64,000 nt of DNA from Takakia lepidozioides (taxonomy: Eukaryota > Streptophyta > Takakiopsida > Takakiales > Takakiaceae). The stretch covers positions 68,800,756 to 68,864,755 of the forward strand of contig CM060731.1 of NCBI GenBank assembly GCA_030704615.1, in the 5' to 3' direction. Of the stretch, positions 33,696-43,858 are shown piece after piece (position 1 is the first letter of the stretch; each line of letters opens with the position of its first letter). The translations under genes and the position numbers were made by a program. Below the pieces are notes generated by a model. That model was not told the DNA's origin, did not search any database, and saw nothing but the letters and a program-made list of their open reading frames with translations.

Positions 33696-34196
33696 TCACG
33701 AAATCAATCGTGGAAGATTCTGAGAAGTGCTCTTGAAACGACGTGTACTGCATCTGTTCAAAGCCCGCTCCAAATTCAAACCTAAAGCTGCCGGCCACGT
33801 CCGGGCGTATGCAACAAGTAATTTACACCAAATCATTACAGCAGGGAATTGAGGGGAAAAGCTTTGGAGCTCACCGTCGCAGACGAAGCCAGGGGGAACT
33901 GGAAGATGGCACTTGTGAGGGATGCCAAGTGCTATGCTACGAACCGCGCCCACTGCCAGTACCAGAGGATTTGTTACAAGGGAGCACAAACACGTTGCGC
34001 CGGTAAGGCCTTCCCCCATCGCTTCCACGTTGTTGCAGCATGCTGTTGAGGGCTCGACGCTGGCATCCTTGGAGGCAGCTAGACACGGCAGGAGCTGCAA
34101 TATATCGCAACCAGCTGCGTCCGAGCTGGACACCATAGCCATTGCCGAAAGCAGCAGCAGATAGGCCGCTGCTGCACCCTTGCAGTGGGCCTTCAT
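33696..34196 (-). CDS. Non-specific lipid-transfer protein (eight-cysteine motif)
   Basis: Secreted lipid-binding protein of the plant LTP/protease-inhibitor/2S-albumin fold. I start at 34196 (MKAHCKGAAAAYLLLLSAMA), where a signal peptide follows at once; the cut is probably after SSSDA. The mature part has all eight cysteines: C30, C38, C53-C54, C69, C71, C96 and C106. The spacing (C-x7-C, CC, CxC) is typical, with long gaps before the last two Cys. After FVCDG (about 33875) there is a GT donor (GACG|GTGAGC), so the remaining 59 codons to the stop at 33696 may be intron read-through. The frame-broken paralogue at 10.6 kb shares the LPC, CCNN, CLC and GIPHKC blocks. Confidence 0.85.
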   Translation of the reverse strand: MKAHCKGAAAAYLLLLSAMAMVSSSDAAGCDILQLLPCLAASKDASVEPSTACCNNVEAMGEGLTGATCLCSLVTNPLVLAVGAVRSIALGIPHKCHLPVPPGFVCDGELQSFSPQFPAVMIWCKLLVAYARTWPAALGLNLERALNRCSTRRFKSTSQNLPRLIS

Positions 34197-34300
34197 CGTC
34201 GTTTCGAGGATGCAACACAGAACAGCAGATGCAGGGAAAGCAGCCTGCAAAGTGGTCGACTTCTTGAAGGTAGTAGCAAGGAGAGCCTTGGCTACAGGAT

Positions 34301-34307
34301 TTATATA
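34301..34307 (-). promoter_or_regulatory. TATA box of the lipid-transfer protein gene
   Basis: TATATAA on the minus strand, about 105 bp upstream of the ATG at 34196. Confidence 0.6.
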
Positions 34308-34309
34308 GC

Positions 34310-35560
34310 AGGTTGCTGATCAACTCATCAGGAAAACATGAACTTACCTATGACTGATCTGTTTTGAAGGCACCCCACTGCCCTAGTATTTTTTTTTAAA
34401 TTTGGAGAACAGTTGGAGTAGCGACTGAGTTTTGCAAGAAACAGCCATATTTTCTGTTCATCCACTGAAATTTGGATAGAATCATCCTCCTTGGTACTTT
34501 TATCTACGTATCTCATATTTGGCAAGTTCATCCATAAGTTTTGCGGTTTCATCCATGCGAAGAAGGGGAATTTATGACAGAAATTCTGTTCTATTTTTTG
34601 AGGTCGGAATATTGCGAGAATTTGCCAGAAATAAAAACACTGACCCCCACCCACTCACCTTCCTTTTACCGTCAGCAGTATTGTCAACCCTTTTTGAAGA
34701 CTGCAACGCCCTTCAACTTGCAAAAATGCTCCATATGAAGGGCAAAAAAATCAGGGCCCTTCAAAACTAAACACTGAGTGGGTCCGAGGAGGTCCGGCTG
34801 GCCGCCTGCTTGAAGAAAGCGGTTGGCTCAACCCCTAACACCGACAAAGCCACTATGGGACCCAAAAACAGCAAAGTAAATTCAAAGGTACAAGTGTGTC
34901 GGATTTCGAGGTTGACGTCGTGGAGCATCAAGAGGTCCTTGCCAAGCACTTGCAGGAATGCTCTAGATACAAACTTCTTTTCATTTATAAATCATTTTAT
35001 AATATCTATTTTTGGTGAATGACTCATCCACAAAGCCTCCTCGTTAATGTTGGAAAGTGTTTGATTTGGTGTGTAGACTAAAACAAGGATATTTGACGAA
35101 ATTCATAGTGGTGCCGGAAGGTCCTGGGGTGACCCATGCGCACAAGGTTTATCATGGCAAGCCCTTATTAGATTCTAGCATATTGCAATTTTTTCTGGAA
35201 CAGACAGATTTAGTGATGCCCCATAATCTCCTTGCCCTATAAACGGCACGGTATTATTAGGCCAATGATCAATGGAGTAAAAAACCCAAAGATTTTGAAT
35301 TACATGCAGAGCGAATTGCTCGTGGGGCAATATAAACAAGTCACCCTAAAATGCCCGCTTAGTGTGACCCGAGAGAACGTCAAGCAAGTCACGAGCAGAA
35401 GAGCCGGTGAACAGAGCGAACCCACCAAATTACCTTAACAACATTTAAAGCACTGAACCAATGCCACCAATGCCACTAGTGAACAAGGCTAGAGCTGTCA
35501 TGGGATCCACAAAATCACAAGAAACCGGAGGTGCGGGAACGATCGAATGGAGAGGGGGAT
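34310..35560. other. No recognised gene
   Basis: Several 60-70 codon frames on the plus strand (34810, 35057, 35232) have protein-like composition but no motif I recognise. They may be degraded transposon sequence next to the foldback-like element. Confidence 0.3.
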
Positions 35561-36057
35561 GCTATTCTATGAGCAAATCCCGTGAGCAGAAAAATCCGTG
35601 AGCAAAAATCTACTCACGCTTCAGGATCTGCCCACCTATAACCGCGGACGCCTACTCGACTAGGAAGACTTAAAACTGCGCAGAGTGGCCAGTATTACAA
35701 GCTCGGTTATGGATGCTGTTGGGATGAATAAGGGATGAATGGCAGATGAATGTCTGTATGATGAATGAGACATGGATGAATGAAATAAATGAAATAATAC
35801 AAGGTTGTTTTGTAGTAGTAGCTCCCAAATCCCTCAAGCTCCAAAATCCTTTAAACCATGCTAGTCTTGCTTGCAAATCAATTGTGAAAGTGCAGTGTAT
35901 ATTGCCAACAATGAATCCATATTGCTTTGTGGATTGAGGAGGGTTTACTTGTCATTTTTCCAGGTATCCAAGGTTGAGAGAGAGGCTCACACCCAAATCT
36001 AAAGAAGGCAGAGAGGTGAACTCGTGCTTTATAAATAAACATTTCAAAACACGTACT

Positions 36058-36952
36058 GGGAATTAAGATGTCGTTGACGACACCTTAATCCCCACCACCT
36101 GCACACACACCGCCTTACCGCCAAGGCTTGTTCGTCATCAAATTTTTTTGGGTTGAAGTTTTTTGGGTGAAAATTCTTGGGGTTTTTGGCGCCTCCATGA
36201 ATTGTCATGTGCCAACTCGTGGTAAGGCGGTGTGTGTGCAGGTGCTGGGGATTAAAGTGTCGTCAACGACATCTTAATTCCTAGTGCCAAGGCTTGTTCA
36301 CCATCAGATTTTTTTGGGTTGAAATTTTTTAGGTGAAATTTTTTGGGGTTTTTGGTTTTTCCATGAATTGTCATGTGCCAACTCGTACTGGGAATTAAGA
36401 TATCGTTCACGACATCTTAATCCCCAGCACCTGCACACACACTGCCTTACCGCCAAGGTGGTTTGCCATCAGATGTTTTTGGGTGAATGTTTTTGGGATT
36501 TTTGGTTTTTCCATGAATTTTCATGTGCCAACTCGTACTGGGAATTAGGATGTCGTTGACGACACCTTAATCTGGCACATTCGGGGGAAAAAAGAAAAAA
36601 CAAACGGATTTTTTGTTTTTGGTTTTTGAAAATTTGTTGGGAATTAAGATGGCGTTGACGACACCTTAATTTGGCACATGGGGAGGCCGCGGGGGGGGGG
36701 GGGGGGGGGGGGGGGGACGGATTTTTTTTTTTTTTTTTTTTTTTGTGTAAATTTGCTGGGAATTAAGATGTCGTTGACGACACCTTAATCCCCACCACCT
36801 GCACACACACCGCCTTACCCCCAAGGCTTCTTCGCCTTGAAAGATTTTTGGGTTGAAATTTTTTTGGTCAATGTTTTTGGGAGAATTTTTTCGGGGATTT
36901 TGATTTTTCCGTAAGTTGGGAATTAAGATGTTGTTGACGACACTTTAATCCC
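36058..36952. repeat. Array of seven palindromes
   Basis: GGAATTAAGATGTCGT and its inverse (ACGACACCTTAAT) meet head to head at 36058, 36247, 36391, 36541, 36639, 36758 and 36918, each about 34 bp and able to form a hairpin. The first two belong to a larger inverted repeat (36055-36120 against 36221-36285) that includes the shared CACCTGCACACACACCGCCT. The units are spaced unevenly by T-rich linkers (TTTTTGGG motifs). Confidence 0.8.
36691..36744. repeat. Homopolymer pair: G26 then T23
   Basis: A run of 26 G (36691-36716) is followed after ACGGA by 23 T (36722-36744). The exact lengths are probably unreliable in any assembly. Confidence 0.85.
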
Positions 36953-37291
36953 GCACACGCACCTGGTTCATTCATGTCACTCATTTTTCATCCAAAAGTC
37001 ATCCAACATTCATCCATTCTTTTTTTCATTCATCTCAAAACCATTCATCCGGCAGCTTTTCATCGCACATTCGTACCCTATGGTCGTCACCCAGCAAAGA
37101 TTCTTCTGTCGGATGGGGTGGAGATTGCGTCCGTGCAATGTAGTTTTTGTCCACGGCAATTGGCCCTCTTCTTCCCTCGGTTGTAGGCTTCCATTCACTA
37201 ATCTGCTCACTCTTGCAATCTGCTCACGCTTAAGGGATTCTGCTCACGTTTACCACTTAAAGTGTGAGCTTGCTCACACGGTAGCTATTCT

Positions 37292-38150
37292 CGAATGGAG
37301 ATGGCCTCACACAGCTCTAATTGTCTCAGTTCGATATCCCCAAAACACAAGAATCTATGCTCTTAGCTCAGTGATATGCAATTGGAACTAGTTCCTTTCA
37401 TGTCAAATTTGCCCACTTATCATTTGGCTACGTTCTGGTAGAGATAAGAATTTTGTGTGTGTGTATGCCCCGTGCGTGTTATCTCATGCGATCATGCATA
37501 GGAGTACAGTTTTTTGAAGAGATTGACTTGGTTTCGATGGTGGAAGGGTTTAGCAACCCTGGACACTATTGTCACAAGTACACTTGACACTATGCCTGCT
37601 GATGTTGGCAGATCAATGACATGAAATAGAATGCGGGGGCTCTTGGGGAATGTGGATATCCGAGGAATAATCTCTATTCCACGAGCTTTAGTGCTCAAGA
37701 AATGGACTGACAAAATTTGGTGGGAGAATTATTTGCAGGGCTGACGAGCCTTTGACGTGCGTGCCAAGGGTGACGGCATACTAGTCTAAAGAGGGATCGA
37801 GATGGGTAGTGGTGTGGGTTGGGCTCGAAGAACCGCCCACCCGGCTGCAGTTAGTAGGGGAGGTCCGTGAGTCGCTAGTAGCGGAATACAAAAAAAATAA
37901 AAATAAAAGAGCAAACAATTCTAAGTCATACCAGCAAGAGAGGAATCCGATTTCCTCTATGCAAGGCGAGGTTACGTTTTCTAATCTTACGATCTTTTTA
38001 TGCATTTTTTGTGTTCGTTGTCTTCTAAGTCTTTGGGTTTTATTGACTAAGTCCTATGAGCCTGAGCCCCCGAGGCGCTTATAGCCGGAATGAAACTCAT
38101 GTCCCTTCACAAACCGTCTACTAACCGGGCTCAGGGAGGAAGGGTAAATA
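37292..38150. other. No recognised gene
   Basis: No conserved frame or repeat stands out. A (GT)n run lies at about 37454-37464. Confidence 0.35.
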
Positions 38151-38360
38151 CCAGTGTTGGCCAGGTACCATGTTTTGAGCCCTCTCCCGGTCCCGGTTAT
38201 GGCGTACTCTTTGAAAAAAATGGATGGCCGGGGCAGGATATACCAATAGGTTTGAAAAACATCTCGGTTACAGGTCCTCAATAAACACATGGATTTTTTT
38301 TTGTCCGGTTCTCAATCTACCGGTTATGCCATCTTAAAAAATGCCGGTTCCATGGTACCA
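38151..38360. mobile_element. Possible hAT-like MITE relic
   Basis: It starts CAGTGTTGGCC, nearly the same end as the MITE at 14791, and is dense in CCGGTT/GGTACC motifs in both orientations. I cannot find the matching right end or a target duplication, so it is either truncated or a chance likeness. Confidence 0.25.
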
Positions 38361-38424
38361 GTTATGGGATTCATCCACTTTTACTTTTTCTAGCATTTTT
38401 GTGTACGTGTGTAAAACTATACAC

Positions 38425-38630
38425 AAAAGGGTTGTGGCCTGGTGATAAGCCATTAGAGTATTGGTTGTGGGTCTCCGGTTCAAAGTTCAAACGTTCAACC
38501 CTGTCATCTATACTGCGACTCTGGATTGAACACGGTGTACGTTGTATTCGGATCGGAGGAGCTGATCATGTAAGCAGGTTGCCCAGGCGCTGCAGGCAAA
38601 GTCACACGTGAAAGAGGTATGTCACGGGCT
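38425..38630 (+). repeat. Possible tRNA-derived SINE
   Basis: A-box-like TGGCCTGGTGATAAGCC near 38434 and B-box-like GGTTCAAAGTTC near 38478 have about the right spacing for an RNA polymerase III promoter. There is no clear poly(A) tail or target duplication. Confidence 0.2.
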
Positions 38631-39194
38631 GCACATATTGCACTGGAAATGTGCTTTTCCTGTTTATCGTTGCGAATAAACCCATGCGTCTTCAGATGAA
38701 TGCCGTACTAGTAGTGGACCAGTACACGCCCAGTACACTCCCATATGAGCCAATCGGCTCTTCGACCGGTCATTTTGCCTTTGCCCATATTAAGTCTCGC
38801 CTTTAAGTTTCCGTGGTATGCCTCGATGCTCGCATTAGTATCTTGGCTTGCATGTGGAATGTTATGGGCAGCAGTACACCACATAGCGATTTTGGGAACC
38901 CAGTACACATGAATATAGTGGAGGAACAACTGACCAGCAAGACATTTCTTTTCATTGCCTTCAATTTTTTCTTAACCCATTTCACAGCTTCGTCTTCTTT
39001 CTGCGGTCCACCTCTACAGTACATAAGGTCGCCCATATCTGCCAACAGTTTTGAGGATGTTCCTGGATCACTGATTTTCTAGCATGATTGCTTGACCCAG
39101 GCCTTCCGTACATGCCAAAGGCAAAGGAAAATGCATACTCTTGTGAAAACAGACCTACATGCGGCCATAAAGTCAGAAGTGCCTGAACCGGGCA

Positions 39195-39430
39195 TTCGTA
39201 TTCAGCACTGCCGCAAGCGTGAGATTAAACAGGGCAGACCATATAGCAGACCCTGGAGCGGACCATAAGGCATACCATAGGGCAGACCATAGTGCAGACC
39301 ATAGGGCAAACCATAGGGCAGAATGAGATGTGGCATACCGGATTCAGTACCGCCACAAGCGTGAGACCAGACAGGGCAGACCTTGCAGCGGACCATCCAG
39401 CAGACCATAAGGCAGATTGAGATGTGGCAT
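39195..39430. repeat. Minisatellite in the second MULE intron
   Basis: About a dozen variants of GGGCAGACCATA in tandem, in two blocks separated by a copy of GAGATGTGGCATACCGG. Read on the minus strand it would encode PYGL-type repeats, but it lies in an intron. Confidence 0.7.
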
Positions 39431-39654
39431 ACCGGATTGCATTGATTTTTGCTTCAGTGTCGTCGACAATGAAGGCATTGGGCCGCCAGGTGGGCTTTTC
39501 TTGAAGGAGGGCATCACGCAATGCTAGCATCCACGGAATAAGGTCTGATGTTCGATTGCGTGCTGACAATATGTATGCAACCGGAATTCCGTTCAACCAT
39601 TGGTCAAACACCATCAACGTGTACAAGGGGAACTGCATGAAATGACAATTTGTA

Positions 39655-39860
39655 ATTAGCAGACCAGTGTTGTACCGACATGCACAGGGTCTACTGCAAT
39701 AGGGTGAAAGCGCACATGGTGTACTGCAACTTGGTGAACACGCACAGGGTCTACTGTAACAGGGTGAACACGCAAAAGGGTCTGCCCTAAAACATAGTGC
39801 AGTGGAAGGTCTGCTGGAATAGGGTGTACTGGGACAGGGTCTACAATAGTTAGGTCTATT
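39655..39860. repeat. Minisatellite in the first MULE intron
   Basis: Irregular tandem copies of a unit of about 30 bp built from AGGGTCTACTG and AGGGTGAACACGCAC. It lies wholly inside the 326-bp intron. Confidence 0.65.
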
Positions 39861-40661
39861 GGGATTGAGGACGAATAAGCAATGCACCACAAGAGTGGGA
39901 GACCATTGTAGTATGCTAACATGCTAGCAGAAGCCCGTGGAGAGGGTCCATGGCAGACCTTGTGATGGTTAGTTCCAAATGTAGCGTCGCAAGCTACGAT
40001 GCGCGCATGGCCCAAGTCCAACATCTTCTACCGCTGCCAAGGAGTCTGAATCCCAATGGTGAAGATCAAATCTCCATCAAAATGTTGAAATGTGGGTGCC
40101 AATGATTCCTCCTGGTAGAAGAAGACCGAGTCCGGGTTTTGATCTTTCCACATACGCACGCATTGTGCATCATCAGCGTGTTTTTTGAAGGTCTGCCAGG
40201 CTCATTTTTCAGCGAGATTTCGGACATCTTGCTCGAGGAGAAAGTCGTTGCGTGTCTATGCGTCTCCCAAGCCACTGTTCTGCATGACGTGCTCCTTGTG
40301 CTCAATCATGACTTGGGCGACACTCAAGCCTCGAGACAAGCATTCCATGATCCACTTTTAGAGCTCCTCGCTAATATGTGGAGCACAAGCATATCGGCTG
40401 AACTGGAACTCAACATATCCGCCAACATATCCAGGTGTTGCATGTTGTTATAATATGTGATGACCCCAATATCTGGAGCAAGATAACATTGTGAGACTTT
40501 GAAACAACAGAGACACCCACGCTTGTAAGACTCGCCGTATTGGCTTTTCTTTCGTCTTGGACCTTTGTGAGGATTACTGCTTTCAGCCCCATCCTCTGGT
40601 CCATAGCAACACTGATACCTGGACAAGGTCGTATGTCATCGACACCCATGGAGTTCTGCAA

Positions 40662-41290
40662 GCATGTAAGACAACCTAAACCCTATCTACATATGATGCA
40701 TGTACATGTCCGGCAAGCACAAGCACAGGGCATGAACAAAGAGGCAGTGCGGGAATATGGTGCAGAAATGACAAAGGTTAGATATGTGTTAGCTCTTGGA
40801 GCTCTTCGCGGTCCGGGCTTCGCGTTAACATGCACATTTATGTAAAATTGGGTGGAACACCCGTCTCTACTCTCCTCTCCAAGTACAAAGTCGGGCACTC
40901 TCTGCCAGGGAATACAGGCCGTGCGGACCCGCACTTGAGAGCCCATGTATCCAGAGCGACTCTCGTTCTTCCAGTAAAGGTCTTTGCAAGAAAATGGCCC
41001 ATCTTTTGGTGTTTGAAGACATTGTCGCAATGGACGTATAATAAAGCTTTCTGGTTGGGCATCGACGGCCGCTGCCATATACACTGCAGTACCCCTTCGC
41101 GCACTCGAAAGCACCTGCAATACGACCTGGAAAAGTGGAAGCGAAGGACGACAACACGCACGTTCTTGGCAGGACGGAAGCGCGTTGGCAAGAACAGACC
41201 ATAGGGAAGAAAAGATCGATGAAACAGTCTTCGCCCACGATTGGCGGCGGCTGCCATGCCCTAAATCCAAGCGGCTACGATAGCAGTGCG
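40662..41290. other. Unassigned, possibly 5' part of the MULE
   Basis: Long frames are open on the minus strand here in more than one register (for example 41257-40838), typical of GC-rich DNA. None has a motif I recognise. An N-terminal MULE exon is possible by position. Confidence 0.3.
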
Positions 41291-41299
41291 GCATCACGA

Positions 41300-41580
41300 T
41301 GAAATGGGTGGCACATCATCTGGGGTGCGTTTGGGTCTGCCGGATCGGGCTGCTTGGCGGCAGACCCAACAGACCTAGCAGCGGGCAGACAGAGCTTGGG
41401 CAGACCCACTGGGGACCCGATGGCGGGCGGACCCAACGGCGAGGGTGGGCGGGCGAGGGCCGCGGCCGGGGCGGCGTGCGGGCAGGGCCGCTGCGGGGCT
41501 GCCGACCGCGCTGCGTGGCTGGCAGGTGGGGGTGGGCGACCCCGCGTCCGTGCGCCCCCTGTCCCACACGCGCGACATAA
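41300..41580. other. GC-rich island
   Basis: About 280 bp of very GC- and CpG-rich sequence, open in several frames on both strands, with repeats of CAGACCCA and GGGC motifs. The composition is unlike anything around it. No gene is supported. Confidence 0.5.
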
Positions 41581-41609
41581 ACTCCCAATTATTCAAAAAT
41601 GAGAGGCTT

Positions 41610-42103
41610 GCTTAGCACATCACTGAAAACAAAAAGAAAAGAGAGAGGCCTCTCATCAATGGTATGTGGATTGTGGATTGCTTCCTGTTTCTCAGAATTT
41701 ATCTTTTTCATGTTGTCGAGAGCAAACTGGGAGTGTCTCTAAGTAGTACTGGATGGTAATCAATCAATGGTTGGCAGCTAATGCGTCTCAGCATACACCT
41801 CTTCTCAAGCAGGATGTAGTTTGTTTGTACAGTATCGTTTGGTGTGGTCTTGTCCTTCGTGTTCTCCGAAATGGAGAAGGCTGTGGCTGATTTCAATCCT
41901 TTCATTGGCTTTAGAATCAATACGCTGCCTCCAGTGCTTTCATAGCACGGCAGTGTCTTCTTCTTCAACATGGCTGCGGATGCAAGTGAAGCAACCGAGC
42001 AAAGATCAGGCGCCCAATTGATCAATAAGGCCTACCGACGGCTACAAAAGAAGGAAGGCGCAGTGGATGGATGACATTCGCCGTCCCCAGCGAGAGTCAG
42101 TGG
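41610..42103. repeat. Monooxygenase intron piece joined to a duplicated segment
   Basis: 41610-41920 matches the intron of copy B (30000-30270) in the same orientation. From about 41935 the sequence matches the reverse complement of 9298-9475, including ATGGCTGCGGATGCAAGTGA at 41972. At 42103 it joins PPR sequence. Confidence 0.65.
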
Positions 42104-43330
42104 TTTGGCATACATGTCCACCAGGGCAGTATTCAGAATCATGTCTGGTACAATTCCACCTCCGACGATGTCACCATGGACCTCTTTGCCCTTTTCCAGG
42201 GCTGCCAGGCTCTCACATACATTGCAAACGGAAACAAACGTGATGTGGTTGGGCTTCCCCCCTTCCTGCATCATTTGCTCATAGGTCTCTAAAGCCTACA
42301 TCCTGCGCCCCAGCTGTGCATACCATGCGATCATTGTGCTCCATGTCACCACATCTCGTTCAGCCATATTGTCAAACACTCTCTTTGCATCCTCGATGCA
42401 ACCACATTTGGCATACATGTCCACGAGGGTATTGTTCAGAATGACATCTGGTACAACTCCAGCTTTGATGATGTCACCATGGACCTCTTTGCCCTTTTCC
42501 AGGGCTGCCAGGCTCACACACGCATTGCAAATGCAAACAAATGTGATGTGGTTGGGCTTCACCCCTTCCCGCATCATTTGCTCATAGGTCTCCAAAGCCT
42601 CCATCCCGCGCCCCTGCTGTGTATATCCTGCGATCATCGCACTCCACGACACCACATTTCGTTCAGCCATATTGTCGAACACTCCCTTTGCGTCTTCGAT
42701 GACCCCACATTTGGCATACACGTCCACAAGGGTATTGTTCAGAATGATATCTGGGATAATTCCAGCTATGATGATGTCACCATGGACCTCTTTGCCCTTT
42801 TCCAGGGCTGCCAGGCTCGCACATGCATTGCAAACACAACCAAACGTGATGTGGTTGGGCTTCACCCCTTCCCGCACCATTTGTGCATAGGTCTCCAAAG
42901 CCCATCCCACACCACTGCTGTGCATATCCTGCAATCATCGCATTCCACGACACCACATTTCGTTGAGCCATATTGTTGAACACTCCCTTTGCATCTTCAA
43001 TGCTCCCACATTTGGCATACATGTCCACCAGGGCAGTGTTCAGAATGACATCTGGTACAATTCCAGCTTTGACAATGTCACCAAGGACCTCTTTGCCCTT
43101 TTCCAGGGCTGCCAGGCTTGCACACGCATTGCAATCGCAAACAAACGTGATGCGGTTGGGCTTCACCCTTTCCCACATCATTTGCTCTTATGTCTCCAAA
43201 GCATTCCTACCACACCCATGCTTGGTAAATCCTGCCATCATTATATTCCATGTGATCAAGCATCGTTGAGGCATTCTGTTGAACACTCGGTGAGCATCCA
43301 GATTGCTGCAGAGGCCGAGATAGCTGAATT
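42104..43330 (-). pseudogene. PPR repeat array, 3'-truncated (locus 2)
   Basis: Four P-L-S blocks of about 303 bp, almost the same as those of locus 1 but on the minus strand. The longest clean run is 42934-42296 (about 212 codons). Breaks: about 2 bp lost near 42908, GAG to TAG after GRRM near 42297, and stops in the upstream diverged unit (about 43190-43330). There is no E or DYW domain: the array ends at ATGTATGCCAAA (42104) and joins an unrelated duplicated segment. Confidence 0.8.
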
Positions 43331-43567
43331 AGTGGGGATAGAGTGTGGGTTCAGATTCACCCCAGAGGCCTGGATTTCAAGCACATAATTACCTAGGATT
43401 CCATGTGGGTCAATAGCTACAAGAAACCTGCATGGATGGTCAACTGGAAGCAACAGAGCTGTGGCGCAGTTGATAAAATCCGGCACCTCCACCATGACCA
43501 CAGCTTCCGAAAGAGGACCTAGAGAGGGAGTCCACAATGCCTCTTCTGGCAGCACTTCTCGCGGCAT

Positions 43568-43858
43568 GTGAGGATGCTATTTGAGGCAGGGCGACTGAAA
43601 GCAGGTCTACAGACTTTAAGCCAAGGAGGCGTATTAGCAGATTCAGATACTTATGTTTGTCTCTTGCATAAGTGTATCAAGATGAAAGGCCTGGAAGCCG
43701 GAAAGCAGGTGCATGCTCACATTATCCAAACTGGACTCAAGCCAAACGTTTTTCTATACAACACCCTTGTCAATATGTATGTTAAGTGCGGGAGCATCTT
43801 CATATATAGATCCTCTCCTTGCCTAGCAGCTGACAATGACAGCCTAGATTTGTTCTAG
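43568..43858 (+). pseudogene. PPR N-terminal fragment
   Basis: A 96-codon frame with a leader typical of PLS proteins (MLFEAGRLKAGLQTL), an L-type block (TYVCLLHKCIKMKGLEAGKQVHAHI) and NTLVNMYVKCGSI, after which homology stops and a stop follows. It lies back to back with locus 2 on the opposite strand. It is the type of N-terminus that loci 1 and 2 lack. Confidence 0.6.

Larger units (their letters stand above)
35569..37283. mobile_element. Foldback-like DNA element with GTGAGCA-rich ends
   Basis: GCTATTCT occurs directly at both edges (35561-35568 and 37284-37291), an 8-bp candidate target duplication. Inside each edge are multiple GTGAGCA motifs on the left and their inverses (TGCTCAC) on the right. 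Further in, GATGAATG-rich sequence (35720-35785) faces its inverse CATTCATC (36968-37055). The middle holds an array of palindromes. No transposase is encoded. The outermost bases are not a clean inverted repeat, so the exact ends are uncertain. Confidence 0.55.
38708..40661 (-). pseudogene. MULE (FAR1/SWIM-type) transposase with two introns
   Basis: Mutator-like transposase on the minus strand. In order: a FAR1/FLYWCH-like zinc finger (GCLCCFKVSQCY, about 40500), a helical linker (DFLLEQDVRNLAEK) with an in-frame TGA at 40202-40204, the first catalytic Asp in VACDATFGTNHHK (about 39980), a 326-bp intron 39958-39633, FPLYTLMVFDQWLNGIPVAY, the second Asp in FIVDDTEAKINAIR (about 39450), an intron from about 39436, then the C-terminal part with NIPHASQDTNASIEAYH (about 38850). 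The order and motifs match plant MULE transposases. Upstream to 41260 may hold more N-terminal exons. Both introns are filled by short tandem repeats. Confidence 0.8.

Noticed and set aside
34519-34770. Protein-coding gene near 34.5 kb
   Set aside because: Short overlapping frames on both strands without motifs.
36058-36952. CRISPR array
   Set aside because: The units are palindromes with unequal T-rich spacing in a plant genome; no cas genes, and spacers are not of constant size.
39202-39408. PYGL-repeat protein
   Set aside because: The repeat lies between a good splice donor and the next MULE exon, so it is intron minisatellite.
40683-41297. Overlapping long frames on the minus strand
   Set aside because: Three registers are open at once in moderately GC-rich DNA; none has a motif, so no gene was called.
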